Notes: generated by a model from the sequence alone, not told the origin. A stretch of 64,000 bases of DNA from Notamacropus eugenii (GCF_028372415.1 NC_092874.1:335996651-336060650); one strand, 5' to 3'; shown: positions 33,776 to 45,194, counted from the stretch's first letter. Numbers and translations are program-made.

Positions 33776-34117
33776 TGGTGGAAGGAATTAGGAGGAAAAT
33801 TAGCAGAGGCAGAAACAGGAACAATATTGTCATCAGCTTATGATACAGAAGAGAGGCTGTAGCCTGTGGGTATAGAATGTTGTCAACCCGTCAGAGATGA
33901 CAACCTTTCTACATTGTATTCTTTTGGTTTAACTGTCTTTCTTTGTTATAAGCAGTAGTTCAATAGGTTTGGCCATTTATTGGGAATGATTGTGGTGTAA
34001 TAAACAAAAAGCAAGAATAAAACACATAAAAATGAATTTATTATAGACTATCTGTACCAAAAAAAGAAATAGACAAAGGGTTTGGGGAAGATATTGCAAC
34101 CCTGGAAAAGAAGCATA
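33776..34117. other. Short intergenic stretch, no gene
   Basis: Nothing recognised between repeat 'E' and the third HAL1. Confidence 0.5.
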
Positions 34118-36765
34118 CTATAGAAGATGGCAGAGTAAAAAGACACATATACTTTAGCACTTCCCCCACAACCCACAAAATACCTGTAAAAAACTGACTC
34201 TCAACACATTCTAGAGCAGAAGAAGCCACAGAATAACAGAGTGAAAGAGGTTTCCAGCCAAAGGTAACCTGGAAGGCTGACACGAAAGGTCTATCTCACG
34301 GGACGCTGAGTAGAAAAGAGCTCAGCCCTGGTCACACAGCGCTGGGAGGAACAGGACTTGAATAGACCTCCAGGGCAGAGTTCCCAGCAGGGAGAGTCCC
34401 AGATCTCTCAACCCACAAATGACAAAGAAAGCTCCAAAGTCAGTGGGGGAGGGCTTCCCCAGCTGGGTGAGAGGAAATGGGGTGCCTCCAGCAATAGCCC
34501 CAGGCCACAGCAGTAGCAGACTGCAGACAACTACGGGGGCTGGGAAGCAACCTGGGTCCATTGTCCAAGCAGCTCAGCTTAAAGCCTCTGGCGGTAGGGA
34601 GCAGCTGATCTAAACGTCAGCCCTGAGTGATGGCCCTGTCCCCACCCAAAGCCCCAGGGAATCGAGCAGCTGAGTTGAATCTCAGCCTTGAACATGGCAC
34701 TGGGGAGAGGAGGGACAATAGGACCACCCTCTTGACAAAGGATTCAGAAGTCAAGAAACTGGCTGGGAAAGTGCCCAAAAAAGGGGGGAAAAAAGACCAT
34801 AGAAGGTTACTTTCTTGGTGAACAGATGTCTCCTCCCATTCTTTCAGATGAGGAAGAGCAAGGCATACTGTCACAGGAAGTCAAGGCCCCTACCTCCAAG
34901 GCCTCCAAAGGGAACTTAAATTGGGCTCAGGCCATGAAAGACCTTGAAAAGTGAGTTAGCAGCTTGCTAAAGGAGAAACAAAAAAATGCTGAGGAAAATA
35001 ACACCTTTAAAAAGAGGCTAACTCAATTGGGAAAAGAGGTCCAAAAAGCCGGTGAGGAGAAGGAGGCTTTAAAAAGAATAAGTCAAATAGAGGAGAAGGT
35101 TCAAAAGCTCACTGAACAAAATAGTTCTCTGAAAGAGAGAATTGAGTTCAGAGAAAATGAATGACTATGAGATAAACCAAGCAGTTAAAAAACAAAACCA
35201 AAAGTTTGAAAAAACAGAAGGTAATGTGAAACATCTCACTGGAAAAAACAACTGAACTGGAAAATAGATCCAGGAGAGATAGTTTAAAAATTATGGGACT
35301 ACCTGAAAGCCATGATCAAAAAAAGAGCCTAAGCATTATCTTCCATGAAATTATTAAGGAAAACTGTCCTGATATTCTAGAACCAGAGGGCAAAATAAAT
35401 ATTGAAAGAATCCAATGATCACCTCCTGAAGGAGACCCAAAGAGAGAAACTCCTAGGAATATTGTGGCCAAATTTCAGAGTTCTCAGGTCAAGGAGAAAA
35501 TACTGCAAGCAGCTAGAAAGAAACAATTCGAGTTTTGTGGAAATACAATCAAGATAACACAGGATCTGGCAGCTTCAACATTAGGGGATAGAAGGGCTTG
35601 GAATAAGATATTCCAGAAATAAAAGGAAATGGGATTAAAACCAAGAATCACTTACCCAGCAAAACTGAGTATAATACTTTAAGGGAATAAATGGTCATTC
35701 AAGGATATAGAGGACTTTCAAGTATTAATGATGAAAAGACCAGAACTGAAGAGAAAATTTGACTTTCAAACACAAGAATCAAGAAAAGCATGAAAAGGTA
35801 AAGAGGAAAGAGAAATCATAAAAGACTTTCTAAATCTGAACTGTTTATATTCCTACATGGAAAGAAAATATTTATAAGTAGGTGGAAGGATTGTGCATAT
35901 ACACACACACACACACACACACATAAATAGACAGAGAGTACAGGCTGTGTTGAATCAGAAGAGATGGTATCCATAAAAAAAAATAAAATAAAAATTAAGG
36001 GGTGAGGGAGGAAAATACTGGGAGGAGAAAGGGAGAAATGGAATGGAGCAGGTTATAACTCGTAAAAGAGATAAGAAAAATCTTGTTCAATGGAGGAGAA
36101 AAGGGATAGGAGGAGAGGGGAAAAGTAAAGCTACTCTCTCCACATATGGCTTAAGGAGGGAATAACATGCTCACTAAATTTGGTATGAAAATGTATCTTA
36201 CACTACAGGAAAGTAGGGGAGGAGGCAACAAGTGGGGTAAGGGGAATGACAGAGGGGAGGGCAAATGGGAGAAGGGAGTAACTAACACTTTTGGGAAGGG
36301 ACAAGGTCAAATGAGGGAATAAAAAAATAAGGGGGGGATAGAGTAGGATAGAGGACAATATAGTTAGTATTACACAACATGATTATTATGGAAGTCTTTT
36401 GCAAAACGACACATATTTAGTCTGTATTGAATTGCTTGCCTTCTCAGTGGGGATGAATAGGGAGGGAGGGAGGGAGAGAAGTTGGAATTCAAAGTATTAG
36501 AAACGAATGTTGAGAATTATTATTGCATATAACTGGGAAATAAGAAACACAGGCAATGAGGTATAGAAATTTATCTTGTCCTACAAGAAAAGAGAAAAGA
36601 TGAGGATAAGGGAAGGGTGGGATGTGATAGAAGGGAGGACACATTGAGTGAAGGGGTAATCAGAATGCAAGGTGTTATGGGGTGGGGGGAAGGGAGAGAT
36701 GGGGAGAAAAATTGTAATTCAAAATTTTGTGGAAATGAATGTCATAATCTAAAAAAAAAAAGAAA
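34118..36765 (+). mobile_element. HAL1 copy 3, full-length organisation, diverged
   Basis: It starts AGAAGATGGCAGAGTAAAAA, with a roughly 0.65-kb 5' UTR, a broken ORF1 from about 34771 (GTGCCCAAAAAAGGGGGGAA replaces the ATG context of the other copies), an (AC)n tract at 35899-35923, a purine-rich 3' UTR and a poly(A)-rich end at about 36753-36775. No ORF2. It is more diverged than copies 1 and 2. At the junction where those copies have GACTTATGAGA it reads GACTATGAGAT, which lacks the extra T. Confidence 0.85.
34771..35745 (+). pseudogene. HAL1 ORF1p relic (copy 3)
   Basis: Recognisable parts are KKGGKKDHRRLL-like in a shifted frame at the start, a coiled-coil segment at 34964-35164 (TQLGKEVQKAGEEKE and EKVQKLTEQNSSLKE), an RRM-like part near 35280-35500, and a C-terminal domain near 35560-35720. 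Several frameshifts and stops. The initiator ATG is GTG here. Confidence 0.7.
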
Positions 36766-36769
36766 AAAG

Positions 36770-37683
36770 AAAAGTTTAAATTGAACTTAGCTTGTCTTAA
36801 TGTATAGGGGTTAAAACTGTGGCTGAAATAAAACATTATATAAAAAGCAAGCTATATACATGATAAATTTTAAGCAATTAATAGAGGGAAAACCCTAGAA
36901 TTAACTGTAAAAGATGGGATTTTAGTTGGGACTTATAATGCTGATTTTTAAAAATACTACTGCATGGCATCTTCTATTAAAGGAAATTTGAAGTGAGGTA
37001 ATATGGCACAAAGAACAGGAGCCTGAGATACTGGTTCTGGCTCTATAACAAGTCACTTGACTTAACTGGACCTCAAGTTTTCTCACTCATAAAATCAAGG
37101 GTTTGGACTAATACTTCTTTTGGTTTCTTTTTACTTCTGAAATTCCAGAAGTCTTCCTATTTTAGCACCAAGTACCAAAAGACCAAAAGGCTCCTCACTT
37201 TGTACTTATTTTGTGTAATAAAGCCCTGATATGCTAAATGGAATGGTAGATAAAAAAGGAAAAATAAACAAAATGACATAATTGGTGGGTGAAATATAGT
37301 CATGAGTGTATTGATGTGGGAGCCTCAATGAGCTGTGTTAGTCCTGGAAGAACTGAAAACAGACCTAATCTTGGGGTAGTGAAAAGCTACTTAATAGGGC
37401 TTGATCTCTGACTTACACCAGGGATTACGGTGCAGGGGTGGTTGTGTGAACTAGACAATTCTGTGACAACAGTTCATAAACTGGGAATTCTATCATCAAT
37501 TATCTTATGCTATCTCTTGCGTGCATAATTTTATTGAGTGAATACTGAAAATAAATCAGAGCAGTTTAAACTAGGTTTCTAACATCTGTATCTACTTTTA
37601 AGAAAAATCATTTTAATAAAGGACTATAAGATTTGGAAGGTAGTTTAAGAAAACAAAAGCTTTTCAAGATCAAATGTCATGTT
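36770..37683. other. Intergenic; MIR-like SINE at about 36990-37150
   Basis: A plus-sense MIR-like unit ('GGCACAAAGAACAGGAGCCT ... CAAGTCACTTGACTTAACTG') is visible. Otherwise nothing recognised. Confidence 0.5.
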
Positions 37684-37958
37684 GAAGGAGCTGTGGTAGA
37701 GTGCCTCTAATTGTAGAGGTCACTTGCTAATGGAGGAAGTCAAGGCTGGTGGATCATATGAGTTCATGAGTTCTGAGCTGCAGAGGGGTTAAAGCCAATT
37801 GGGTGTCCACACTAACATGGTGAACCCCTGAGAGTTTGGCCACCAGGCTGCCAAATGGCCCTCCCAGGAAAAGAGAGAGATAAAAAGCTTCTGTGCTCAT
37901 TAGTAATGGGATCAGGAATGAGATCAGCCACCTAGCCCAGGTGAGATGCAGAGACTCA
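37684..37958 (+). pseudogene. RN7SL pseudogene: 7SL (SRP) RNA pseudogene
   Basis: Nearly the whole 7SL RNA can be followed in order. The head is a diverged 'GGAGCTGTGGTAGAGTGCCT' version of the GGGCGCGGTGGC start. Then come GGTGGATCATATGAGTTCAT and GAGTTCTGAGCTGCAG, GGGTGTCCACACTAACATGG, the S-domain region TTGGCCACCAGGCTGCC, then GTGCTCATTAGTAATGGGAT and finally AGCCACCTAGCCCAGGTGAG ... GAGACTC. Length is about 275 bp against about 300 for the RNA. It keeps the S domain that 7SL-derived SINEs lack, so it is a copy of the RNA gene and not an Alu/B1-type SINE. Substitutions in the 5' Alu domain and promoter region make a working Pol III gene unlikely. An A-rich AAAATTAAAATTA follows at 37977, compatible with a decayed retroposition tail. 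Confidence 0.85.
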
Positions 37959-38846
37959 CTCTCCCCCTACTCCCTAAAATTAAAATTATGAACTGTGGTT
38001 GAAATTTTAGTTTCCAAACATACACTACAATTTACAAATCTTATACTGATCTAAACAACATTATTATTAATTAGGTATAATTGACTTACCACATAATTAC
38101 ACACCATTTTTTAAAACAGATTCTGAAATGTCTTGGTTAGAAATGTACTACCCTGGTAACTTTTGATTTTTCTCAATTTCACATAACCCTAATACCGGAT
38201 CTAAATCCTTTAAATGAGGAATACATGGCAGAAATGGAAGGGTAAAAGAATTGAGTTAAATAAGCTATTTCACTCAGTTAAAAAACTTGGCTTTAATGAT
38301 TATCCATTTCATACTTTTTGTAATATTCAAAACCACAAAACTGGAAATAAAAAGTTTGGATGACAAAACCTATATTCAAATGTCACCTGTGTTGTTTTAC
38401 TACATTAACTGAAAGATTGGAGTTCCAGCAATAGTTAGCTATAACCAAGGGCAGATAAAGATTATATATTCATTTATGAACTGAGCTCCACATTTAAGGC
38501 GCTAAATAGATACATTTACATAAACTGTATGAATTATAGGTATTGTGGCTATCACTTTTGTATCTTCATTCAACGTGTGTTCTGCAATTAGAATTGCAGA
38601 TTGAAAGTACTATGCAAAGGGGTCCTACCAATCAAGGCCAAACCTATTTTACAGAGGAGGAAGTGGAGATCCAGAGACACAAAATACAAAATATCATACA
38701 AAGCAAAGATTTGAAACCAGAGATTCTGACTCAGAATTCAGACACAGTATCACTCAACTTGAACATGGTACCTCCTTTAAGCCAACCTGAAAAGTCAACT
38801 TTTGGGAAATGCAAAATGTCAAATTTGCTTTGTTTTAGCTGAAAGT
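37959..38846 (-). other. 3' flank / probable 3' UTR of the IFNGR1 retrocopy
   Basis: This lies downstream of the pseudogene stop on its strand. A MIR-like element (minus) sits at about 38600-38790. ATTAAA on the minus strand occurs near 38290, but I found no clear poly(A) tail or matching target duplication. The 99-codon plus frame at 38543 overlaps the MIR and is not supported as a gene. Confidence 0.4.
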
Positions 38847-40306
38847 CTATAAAATTTCCATGGATGGTTCTGAAGGTTGGTGCCCATTTAAAGACTCTTT
38901 ATCATCGGCATCTATTATACCTATTAGAGCATGAGGTTTATCATAGCCAAAAGCTGTGTTAACCTTCCTTAGAGTGATACTGTCTTGAACATCTGCTATT
39001 GTTTCAGGGTCACTTTGTGGAGGCTCTGGGTCAGATATGAAGTCACAGGATTCCACATGCCTGTTCTCAGAATCATCCCTAGGAAGACAAGAGCTTGAAA
39101 TGATACTACCAGATTCAGCTTGGCTGCTGTTAGAATGAAAATAATTCTCTTTCATCATTGTGTTCTGATGACTATCAGAGGTCATCTCAGTAATATTTTC
39201 TTCAACAGTCATTTCTTCTGTTGTGCTTGATATTTCTTGGAAATATTGTCTCTATTGTCTTCAGAATTAATGCTACTGTTTGTGGTCAAATGACTGATGG
39301 CTTTTTCCTCATTTTCTGGGACTGCCAAATGTGATGTTTCAACAAAAGAATTACATCTTGATTCACGATTCACCTCTAAAATGTTGCATGAATTAAAATT
39401 TCTTACCAGAGAGGCCCATGACTTGGGTAATATGAAGTTCTTTCTCTGAAACACCTCTCTCTTCCAGACCAGATAAATCATGAGTACTATATACATAATG
39501 AGGGCAATGCATACAGAAATAATTAGGATGGGCAGAGAAAAATCTTCTTCTCTATTAGGATTAGGTGAAGTTGTAATACACCGTTCGTTTGATTTCTCTC
39601 ATATACTTTGCCAAATAGCAGAGTTGTCAGAAAATCTTTGGCAGAAACACAATACTCAAAATCCAATGAAATCGCTGGTATAATTAACTGACACTAAGTT
39701 TCACTGCAAGATTGAGGTTCTTCCTCAGCGACCTCACGTCCATTTATCTTTAAATAGACCTTGTAGGTGAATAAGCTTCAATCACCATCGTCATCATCAA
39801 AACACACAGGTCACTTCTCTCCTCCCTTAACATTTTTTGGAGGATGGTATATATCAACGATAAGTTTGCGATTTTTCTCTTGAAACTTTAGTTTAGGTGT
39901 TCCTATTTTTCCATCCTGATATACAAAAAATAATTTAGATTCCACAAAGGAAGACTCTTTTTGTCCAATGGTAGCTTTAACTCTGACCCAGTAATAAGTC
40001 AATGGTCTTTTAACACGCAAATATGTTACAAAAGTGATGGGATATGTTGGTGCAGACTTCTTTCCATTTCCCTTCTTTATAGTCCTTTAACTCCACTGTG
40101 GAAGTAGGACTCTGAGATGTTCTCTGGTAATCCCAAGATACTTCAGAATTCAAATTGTAAGATTTTATTTCAACATTAGTTGGTATAGACACTATGGAAG
40201 TGTTTGGATCCAGAGTTGGGGTCTCAGCCCAGCTCCCATTCAAAAAGACCAAAAGGAGAAGGAGGCTAGGATCTGCCCCGGAGGCCTGAGGGAGCCCGGG
40301 CATCAT
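38847..40306 (-). pseudogene. IFNGR1P: Processed IFNGR1 pseudogene (interferon-gamma receptor 1)
   Basis: IFNGR1 is the ligand-binding chain of the IFN-gamma receptor, a type I membrane protein that signals through JAK1 and STAT1. The minus strand reproduces its full order without introns in 1.46 kb, close to the usual coding length of about 1.47 kb, whereas the real gene has seven exons. Seen in order: signal peptide (MMPGLPQASGADPSLLLLLV, 40306 on); extracellular fibronectin-like part with VSIPTNVEIKSYN and NISHHFCNIF; WVRVKATIGQKES and DGKIGTPKL in a second frame (40020-39811); QLIIPAISL near 39690; a transmembrane run PILIISVCIALIMYIV near 39540; the JAK1-binding LPKS (39427-39416); and the STAT1-docking tyrosine motif YDKPH (38945-38931) before ...ESLNG and the stop at 38849. 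At least four frame changes and some in-frame stops disable it. Identity is very secure; the retrocopy status follows from intron loss. Confidence 0.95.
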
Positions 40307-40425
40307 CCCTTCTCTCTCTTCCCGCAGGACCTAGCCTCAGTCTCGGGTTGTGGCAATGGCCCCAGCCCTGGCTGGACCCCAGACAAGGGCACTAACTGCC
40401 GCGCTGGAGGGAAAGTGTTTTCTAG
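40307..40425 (-). other. GC-rich 5' leader of the IFNGR1 retrocopy
   Basis: Immediately upstream of the pseudogene ATG (minus strand), a GC- and CpG-containing stretch to about 40415 contrasts with the AT-rich flank, as expected if the 5' UTR of the mRNA was copied. The right boundary is approximate. Confidence 0.5.
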
Positions 40426-40469
40426 AATTTGCAAAGAGGAAAATTTAGAATTGATGTAAAGAAAGCTTC

Positions 40470-40725
40470 GATGGGCAATTAAGTGGCACAATGGAGAGAG
40501 TACTGGGCCTGAAGTCAGGAAGAATCATCTTCCTGAGTTCAGATCTGGCCTCAAACAGTAGCTGTGTGACCTTGGGCAAGGCAAACTGTTTGCCTCAGTT
40601 TCCTCATCTGTAAAATGAACTGGAGAAGGAAATATCAAAGTACTCCAGTATCTTTGCCAAGAAGACTCCAAATGGAGTCATGGAGTTGGACACAACTGAA
40701 GTGACTGAATAACAATAACCAAGAA
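40470..40725 (+). mobile_element. tRNA-derived SINE, plus
   Basis: GGGCAATTAAGTGGCACAAT head, GACCTTGGGCAAGGCAAACT middle, and tail CATGGAGTTGGACACAACTG. Confidence 0.9.
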
Positions 40726-41544
40726 AAACTTCAAACTAATCAGTTATTAAAAAGTGGAATAGGTGGCTTCAGGAAGGAGGCCCTCTCACTTGAGGTCTTT
40801 TAGCAAAAAAAGTGGATGACCACATGCAAAATATATGGTAGAGGGGATCCTTATCCAAATATGGGCTGGATTAGATGGCTTCTAACACCCCTTACAATTG
40901 TGAAATTCTGTGACTCAATAAAATGGAAATTGGGGGCCTTTGCAAACTCAGACAATCAATACCAAAGGTCTGAGTGATCTCCTTTCATTATTTTCCAGTG
41001 TCCTTGCTTCCCCCAGTGTGCCCTTTGATCCTAAGGGATTCATCATGGAAACTAGGAGAGAGTAGAGGACAACAGAGTTTGGTTAAGGGAAAATTCATGG
41101 TCAAAATAGGGTATATTGTTGGATGGGAAGAGCTTGCCCCATCATGTGAATCCTCAATGTCCACAGTACAAATTTCATAATGGCGTTGTCCTCATGCTGT
41201 GTTGCACAAGCTGATGTTCTGTGTGTTTTTCTCCCTTATCCAGAAGATGATGTTTATTATGAGAACAGCATTGATCCAATTTGTGTCAAATGAGCAATAT
41301 GGGATAGACTTATCTGGTACCACAAGCAGTGTGGGTTTGAGGTCCTTTATGACTTACTTTTAAAGCAAATTGGTCATATTACTGTGGAAGGGCAGAGAAG
41401 ATATGTTTAGGAGACAGAAAGAGGGAAAGGGCTTAGACGGAGCACTGCCAAATATCACTTTCTAAGCCACGTCTCTTTATCAAGTAACTCTTAGGTCAAT
41501 AGATAGATCATTTGGGACCTCCTTTGAGGAGTCCCATAGTAGGT
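40726..41544. other. Intergenic, no gene seen
   Basis: No family recognised; only a 68-codon frame without motif. Confidence 0.45.
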
Positions 41545-41735
41545 GGGTCTGAATTCTACTAAGTTTGGTTTGAATTCCACCACTAACTACATCACCATGG
41601 GCAAGTCACTTAGTTTCTCTGAGTCTCAGTAATTTATAAAATGGGGATATTTATATAGATACAACCCTCCTCACAAGGGACATTGTGAGCAAAGTGCTTT
41701 GTGAACTTCATATAAAAGGGAACTACCATTGTTAT
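41545..41735 (+). mobile_element. MIR-type SINE, plus
   Basis: ATCACCATGGGCAAGTCACT then GTGAGCAAAGTGCTTTGTGA. Confidence 0.75.
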
Positions 41736-41934
41736 CATTTCAATTCTTCTTTCTTGGTGATTGTTCTGGATCCAGAGACATTATTTGTTTTTCCACAAGG
41801 CCCCCTCAGGTGCCATCATCCTTCCTAATTTCAGCCCCCCATGGTCCCCGCACCCCACCTTATAGAAGTATATAAGTATTCACCACTTTGAATCTCTCAA
41901 GACACTGAGAGATTTGAAATCTTTCATGCATTTA

Positions 41935-42060
41935 AGTATTTTCTAACAAGTTACTGTTATTTGTTTATACTCTAAGCTTCTTATTAGATTATAAGCTCCT
42001 TGAGGGTAGAGACTATATTGTTTCTTATCTATGAATCCACAATTCCTAGAACCATGACTT
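41935..42060 (+). mobile_element. L2 3' end fragment
   Basis: TATTAGATTATAAGCTCCTT then GAGGGTAGAGACTATATTGT is the L2 3' signature. Confidence 0.7.
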
Positions 42061-42064
42061 TAAT

Positions 42065-42180
42065 CAATCAATTAATCAACAAGGATGTATTAAACACCAA
42101 GGCACTATGCTGGGTACTAGAGATTCAAAGACAGAAATGAAATAGTTCTTGTCCTCAAGGAGCTTATATTCCCTATAGGG
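42065..42180 (+). mobile_element. Repeat 'E' 5' unit, plus
   Basis: AAGGATGTATTAAACACCAA, ATGCTGGGTACTAGAGATTC, then CTTGTCCTCAAGGAGCTTAT. Ends against the GT repeat. Confidence 0.65.
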
Positions 42181-42181
42181 A

Positions 42182-42184
<3 letters not shown>

Positions 42185-42228
<44 letters not shown>
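42185..42228. repeat. (GT)n microsatellite, 44 bp
   Basis: Perfect GT run of 22 units. It produces the artefactual Cys/Val or His/Thr open frames on the two strands. Confidence 0.97.
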
Positions 42229-42231
<3 letters not shown>

Positions 42232-42369
42232 AGACGATAGTTACATATTTAATGTAATGCTTAATGTTTGTTGCATTGGATGTTTGACATCTCTGAGAGC
42301 CAGAGAGCAGGTGAGGAAAATAATCATTTATCACCAATTTCCATTTTGGTTTTTTTGTTATGGGGTCAT

Positions 42370-42480
42370 AAAAGTTAAACCTGAAGGAGACCTTAGAGGT
42401 CACTTAATCCACATTACAGTTAAGAAACTGAGGCCCAGAGAAGTGGAACACACAAAGCAGAAAATGTCAGAGTTGCCTTT
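42370..42480 (-). mobile_element. MIR-like SINE fragment, minus
   Basis: GACCTTAGAGGTCACTTAAT then AAGAAACTGAGGCCCAGAGA. Confidence 0.55.
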
Positions 42481-42484
42481 GAAC

Positions 42485-42595
42485 CTGTGTGCTCTGACTA
42501 GATCTGGCAGGGACTGTCTTTTACCTTTCTTTGTATCCTGAGTACTTAGCACATGATTTGGCACATAATAGTCACTTCATAAATGGACTGGTTGT
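42485..42595 (+). mobile_element. L2 3' end fragment
   Basis: GCAGGGACTGTCTTTTACCT, then GAGTACTTAGCACATGATTT and AGTCACTTCATAAATGG. Confidence 0.7.
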
Positions 42596-43227
42596 ACTTT
42601 GTTGTCCCTATATTAATGATGTGGAGAGAATGTTGTCTGTGAAGTGATCAATTCTTTTCTTGTAAAGAGGACCAAAGCTACCATCTTAAAGAGGCCACTA
42701 AAATAGCCCTTTGTTATGTACCTTGCTTGTGATGGATTTGGTCAGGGAACAGAGTTTGTGAGGTTGACACATCCCCACTGTGACCAATTATTCTGAAGAA
42801 GGAGACAAGAAAGAAGACTGAAGAACTTATTATTGGCACAGAGTAGAGAGTTCAGGGACACTGGGACCTCATTTCTAGTTCTTCTGCTAACATTGTATAA
42901 TGAGTTGCAAATGATTTTCTCAATGTTTCAGTTTACCCATCTGTCAAATGTTAATAACAACATCTGTCTGTGATGTGAGTAGAAATATTTTTCTCATAAA
43001 ATATAACCATATAGTGTATTGGTAACCAGAATTATCTTTTAGCAAAATGCTGAAAAATTGATTTTTTGTGTGGGTGTTCATCTGCCACTCCTTTCAGACC
43101 TTTTCCCCTACATTTGGCACATAGTGCTCTTTGCTTCTCCTGGCTGCCCTGAGTCTTGGAGAGTACTCCATGTTCCTAATTTCTTCCCCTTCCTCCTGTA
43201 AAAACTTTTCTCTTCTGTTACTTTTTC
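42596..43227. other. Intergenic, no gene seen
   Basis: Only a short repeat 'A'-like tag (AAAGAGGACCAAAGCTACCA) near 42665; otherwise unassigned. Confidence 0.4.
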
Positions 43228-43490
43228 TCAGGACAATGTTCTTCAGTCGTGTCCAACTTTTCATGACCCCATTTGGGGTTTTCTTGGCAAAGATACTAGA
43301 GTGGTTTGTCATTTCCTTTTCCAACTCATTTTACAGATGAGGAAACTGAGGCAAACAGGGTTAAGTGACTTGTCCATCAGGGTCACAGAGCTAATAAGTG
43401 TTTGAAGCCAGATTTGAACTCAAGTATATGAATCTTCCCTGACTTCAGGTACAGCTCTCTATCCACTGCATCAACTAGCTGCTCAGGGCA
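43228..43490 (-). mobile_element. tRNA-derived SINE, minus
   Basis: Plus strand reads GTCGTGTCCAACTTTTCATG ... TTACAGATGAGGAAACTGAG ... CTCTATCCACTGCATCAACT. The two overlapping open frames here are shadows. Confidence 0.9.
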
Positions 43491-43599
43491 ATAAATGAGT
43501 AGTAATAGAAGTCCATTTTGGCTGCAGTGTTAGGTAGCTAAGGTGTTGTGTTACCTTTCAGAAGAGCTTCTCAACCCTTAAGAAATGACCAAGCACAAT

Positions 43600-43790
43600 C
43601 TTGTGGATAGGGCATTGGACCTGGACCTGGAGTCAGAAGACACCTGGGTTCAAATGTCTCCTCTAACACTTGCTAGCTATGTAACTCTGGGCTAGTCACT
43701 TAACCTGTCTTAGCTGCAGGGAATAATAATGGGGATCTGTAAAATGGGGATAATAATGAGAAAATATAGGGTGCACAATTGAAACAAATT
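43600..43790 (+). mobile_element. tRNA-derived/MIR-like SINE, plus
   Basis: GGATAGGGCATTGGACCTGG then GTAACTCTGGGCTAGTCACT and GTAAAATGGGGATAATAATG. Confidence 0.85.
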
Positions 43791-43869
43791 CATACTGAAT
43801 AGTAATAATAATAAACAAGTAATTGACAAAAAATGGGAAAGAGATAACAGAAATTACATTGACACCAAA

Positions 43870-44060
43870 CACAAGGGTGACATCTTGACAAAGAGCGAAT
43901 AAGGTTTAAGTGAGGCAGAATTGCACAGGGTCATCAGCCACACTCTCTCCTTTAGAGTCATCAGAGTTTAGAGGCAAGACAAGACTCAAGGCAAGTGGTG
44001 ATGGCCCAGGATGCAGTGGGTGACCTTGGCCTTTTAGAATTAAGGTCTTTTCAATTATAA
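43870..44060 (+). mobile_element. Marsupial repeat 'A', plus
   Basis: AAGTGAGGCAGAATTGCACA, GGTGATGGCCCAGGATGCAG, GACCTTGGCCTTTTAGAATT. Confidence 0.75.
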
Positions 44061-44649
44061 TTTTATCTGGAAGCCTAATCAATAAAAATTAATTACAAAG
44101 GTCCAGAAAGCACTTTAATTAACAAAAATCTGACTTACTTGCCAAATTGAGAGGGATGGTTATAGAATGTAATAAAGGTTAGAAAAGATGCTTATTTGTA
44201 AGACCTTGTAAAGAAGGATGATGGATGATTAAGAGTGGTATCATTTCATATAGCAAAGAGAAACATTATAGGGGAAAACTAGGTTAAAAAAAGTATGGCT
44301 AGATATCTAATAAGCAAAGTCATGACAAAGACATTTGTGAATGAAAATGGACAGACAATAAATAGAAGAAAAATGGAAAAGAGCTGTGAATCATTATGAC
44401 AAACTTTTTCCATCAAGGACAGTGAAACCACACCACTGGGATGCTAACATCATAATTCTCCTTGTGCTTCTAGGGGAGCGAGAAATTACACTAAGGAGAA
44501 CAAAGATAAAGAAAGCAAGTGTTTATGGAGGTGATCCAGCACTGAAGGTGACACACATAGGAGGGCATCAATATGTTATTGGGTATTTGAAGGAAGTGAG
44601 AGGCAAGGAAAAAAATCTCAGACATTATTACTGAAAATGGTGACTAACG
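44061..44649. other. Unassigned, possibly RTE 5' side
   Basis: An 82-codon plus frame (44386-44634) leads directly into the RTE reverse-transcriptase relic. It may be decayed RTE coding sequence, but I see no motif to prove it. Confidence 0.35.
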
Positions 44650-45160
44650 TAAAACATCAGTAACTGCCAAACTTAGTTGTCTTTGCTCCCATCTACACAA
44701 AATCTTTCTGAGAGTCATCTGAAGACAAATCAAGGGCATCTACAATGAAGGTATCAGTATGAAAGTAGCAGGTGTTCACAAGTGATATTGAACAATGGAT
44801 TTTGACCATAGAGAAAGTAAGATGCCACTATACTTATTATTGTTGATTAGGAAAACCATTTGATTCAGTAGAACAAAATTCTGATTTGCAAGTTCTTTTA
44901 CTATAATGTGCCTCTAATCCATACATCAAAACCACTCAACATTCCATGAAAGATATAACAATGGAAATATTTCTGTACAACAAACCTTTGATCATTAGTT
45001 TTAGGCGAGGCATAAAACAACGAGATGTATGATCACCCAAAATGCTTACTACTGTGACGGAAGACTTCCATCTCAGTCATAGATGAAGAAGGATTCATTG
45101 TGAATAGAGAGGTCTTCCAGACATTCTTGTTTATGAAAGACACTGGGCAGATTACATTTA
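44650..45160 (+). mobile_element. RTE-type LINE, reverse-transcriptase relic
   Basis: Broken-frame translation shows the RTE RT order: LSxxYKIFLRVI-like at 44680-44720, RKTIxFxSVEQN-like (family YxKAFDSVxxN) at 44850-44880, a GIKQRDV-SPKM block (family GVRQGDxxSPKLF) at 45008-45040, then DEEGFIVN-like at 45085-45105. Many stops. The peptide best fits the RTE/BovB clade. Confidence 0.7.
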
Positions 45161-45194
45161 ACCCTAGGACCCTGTAGGTTTCTTGGAAGAGATT

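Noticed and set aside
42173..42541. A 118-codon plus frame starting MCVCVCV
   Set aside because: Its start is the (GT)n microsatellite and the rest crosses MIR and L2 fragments.
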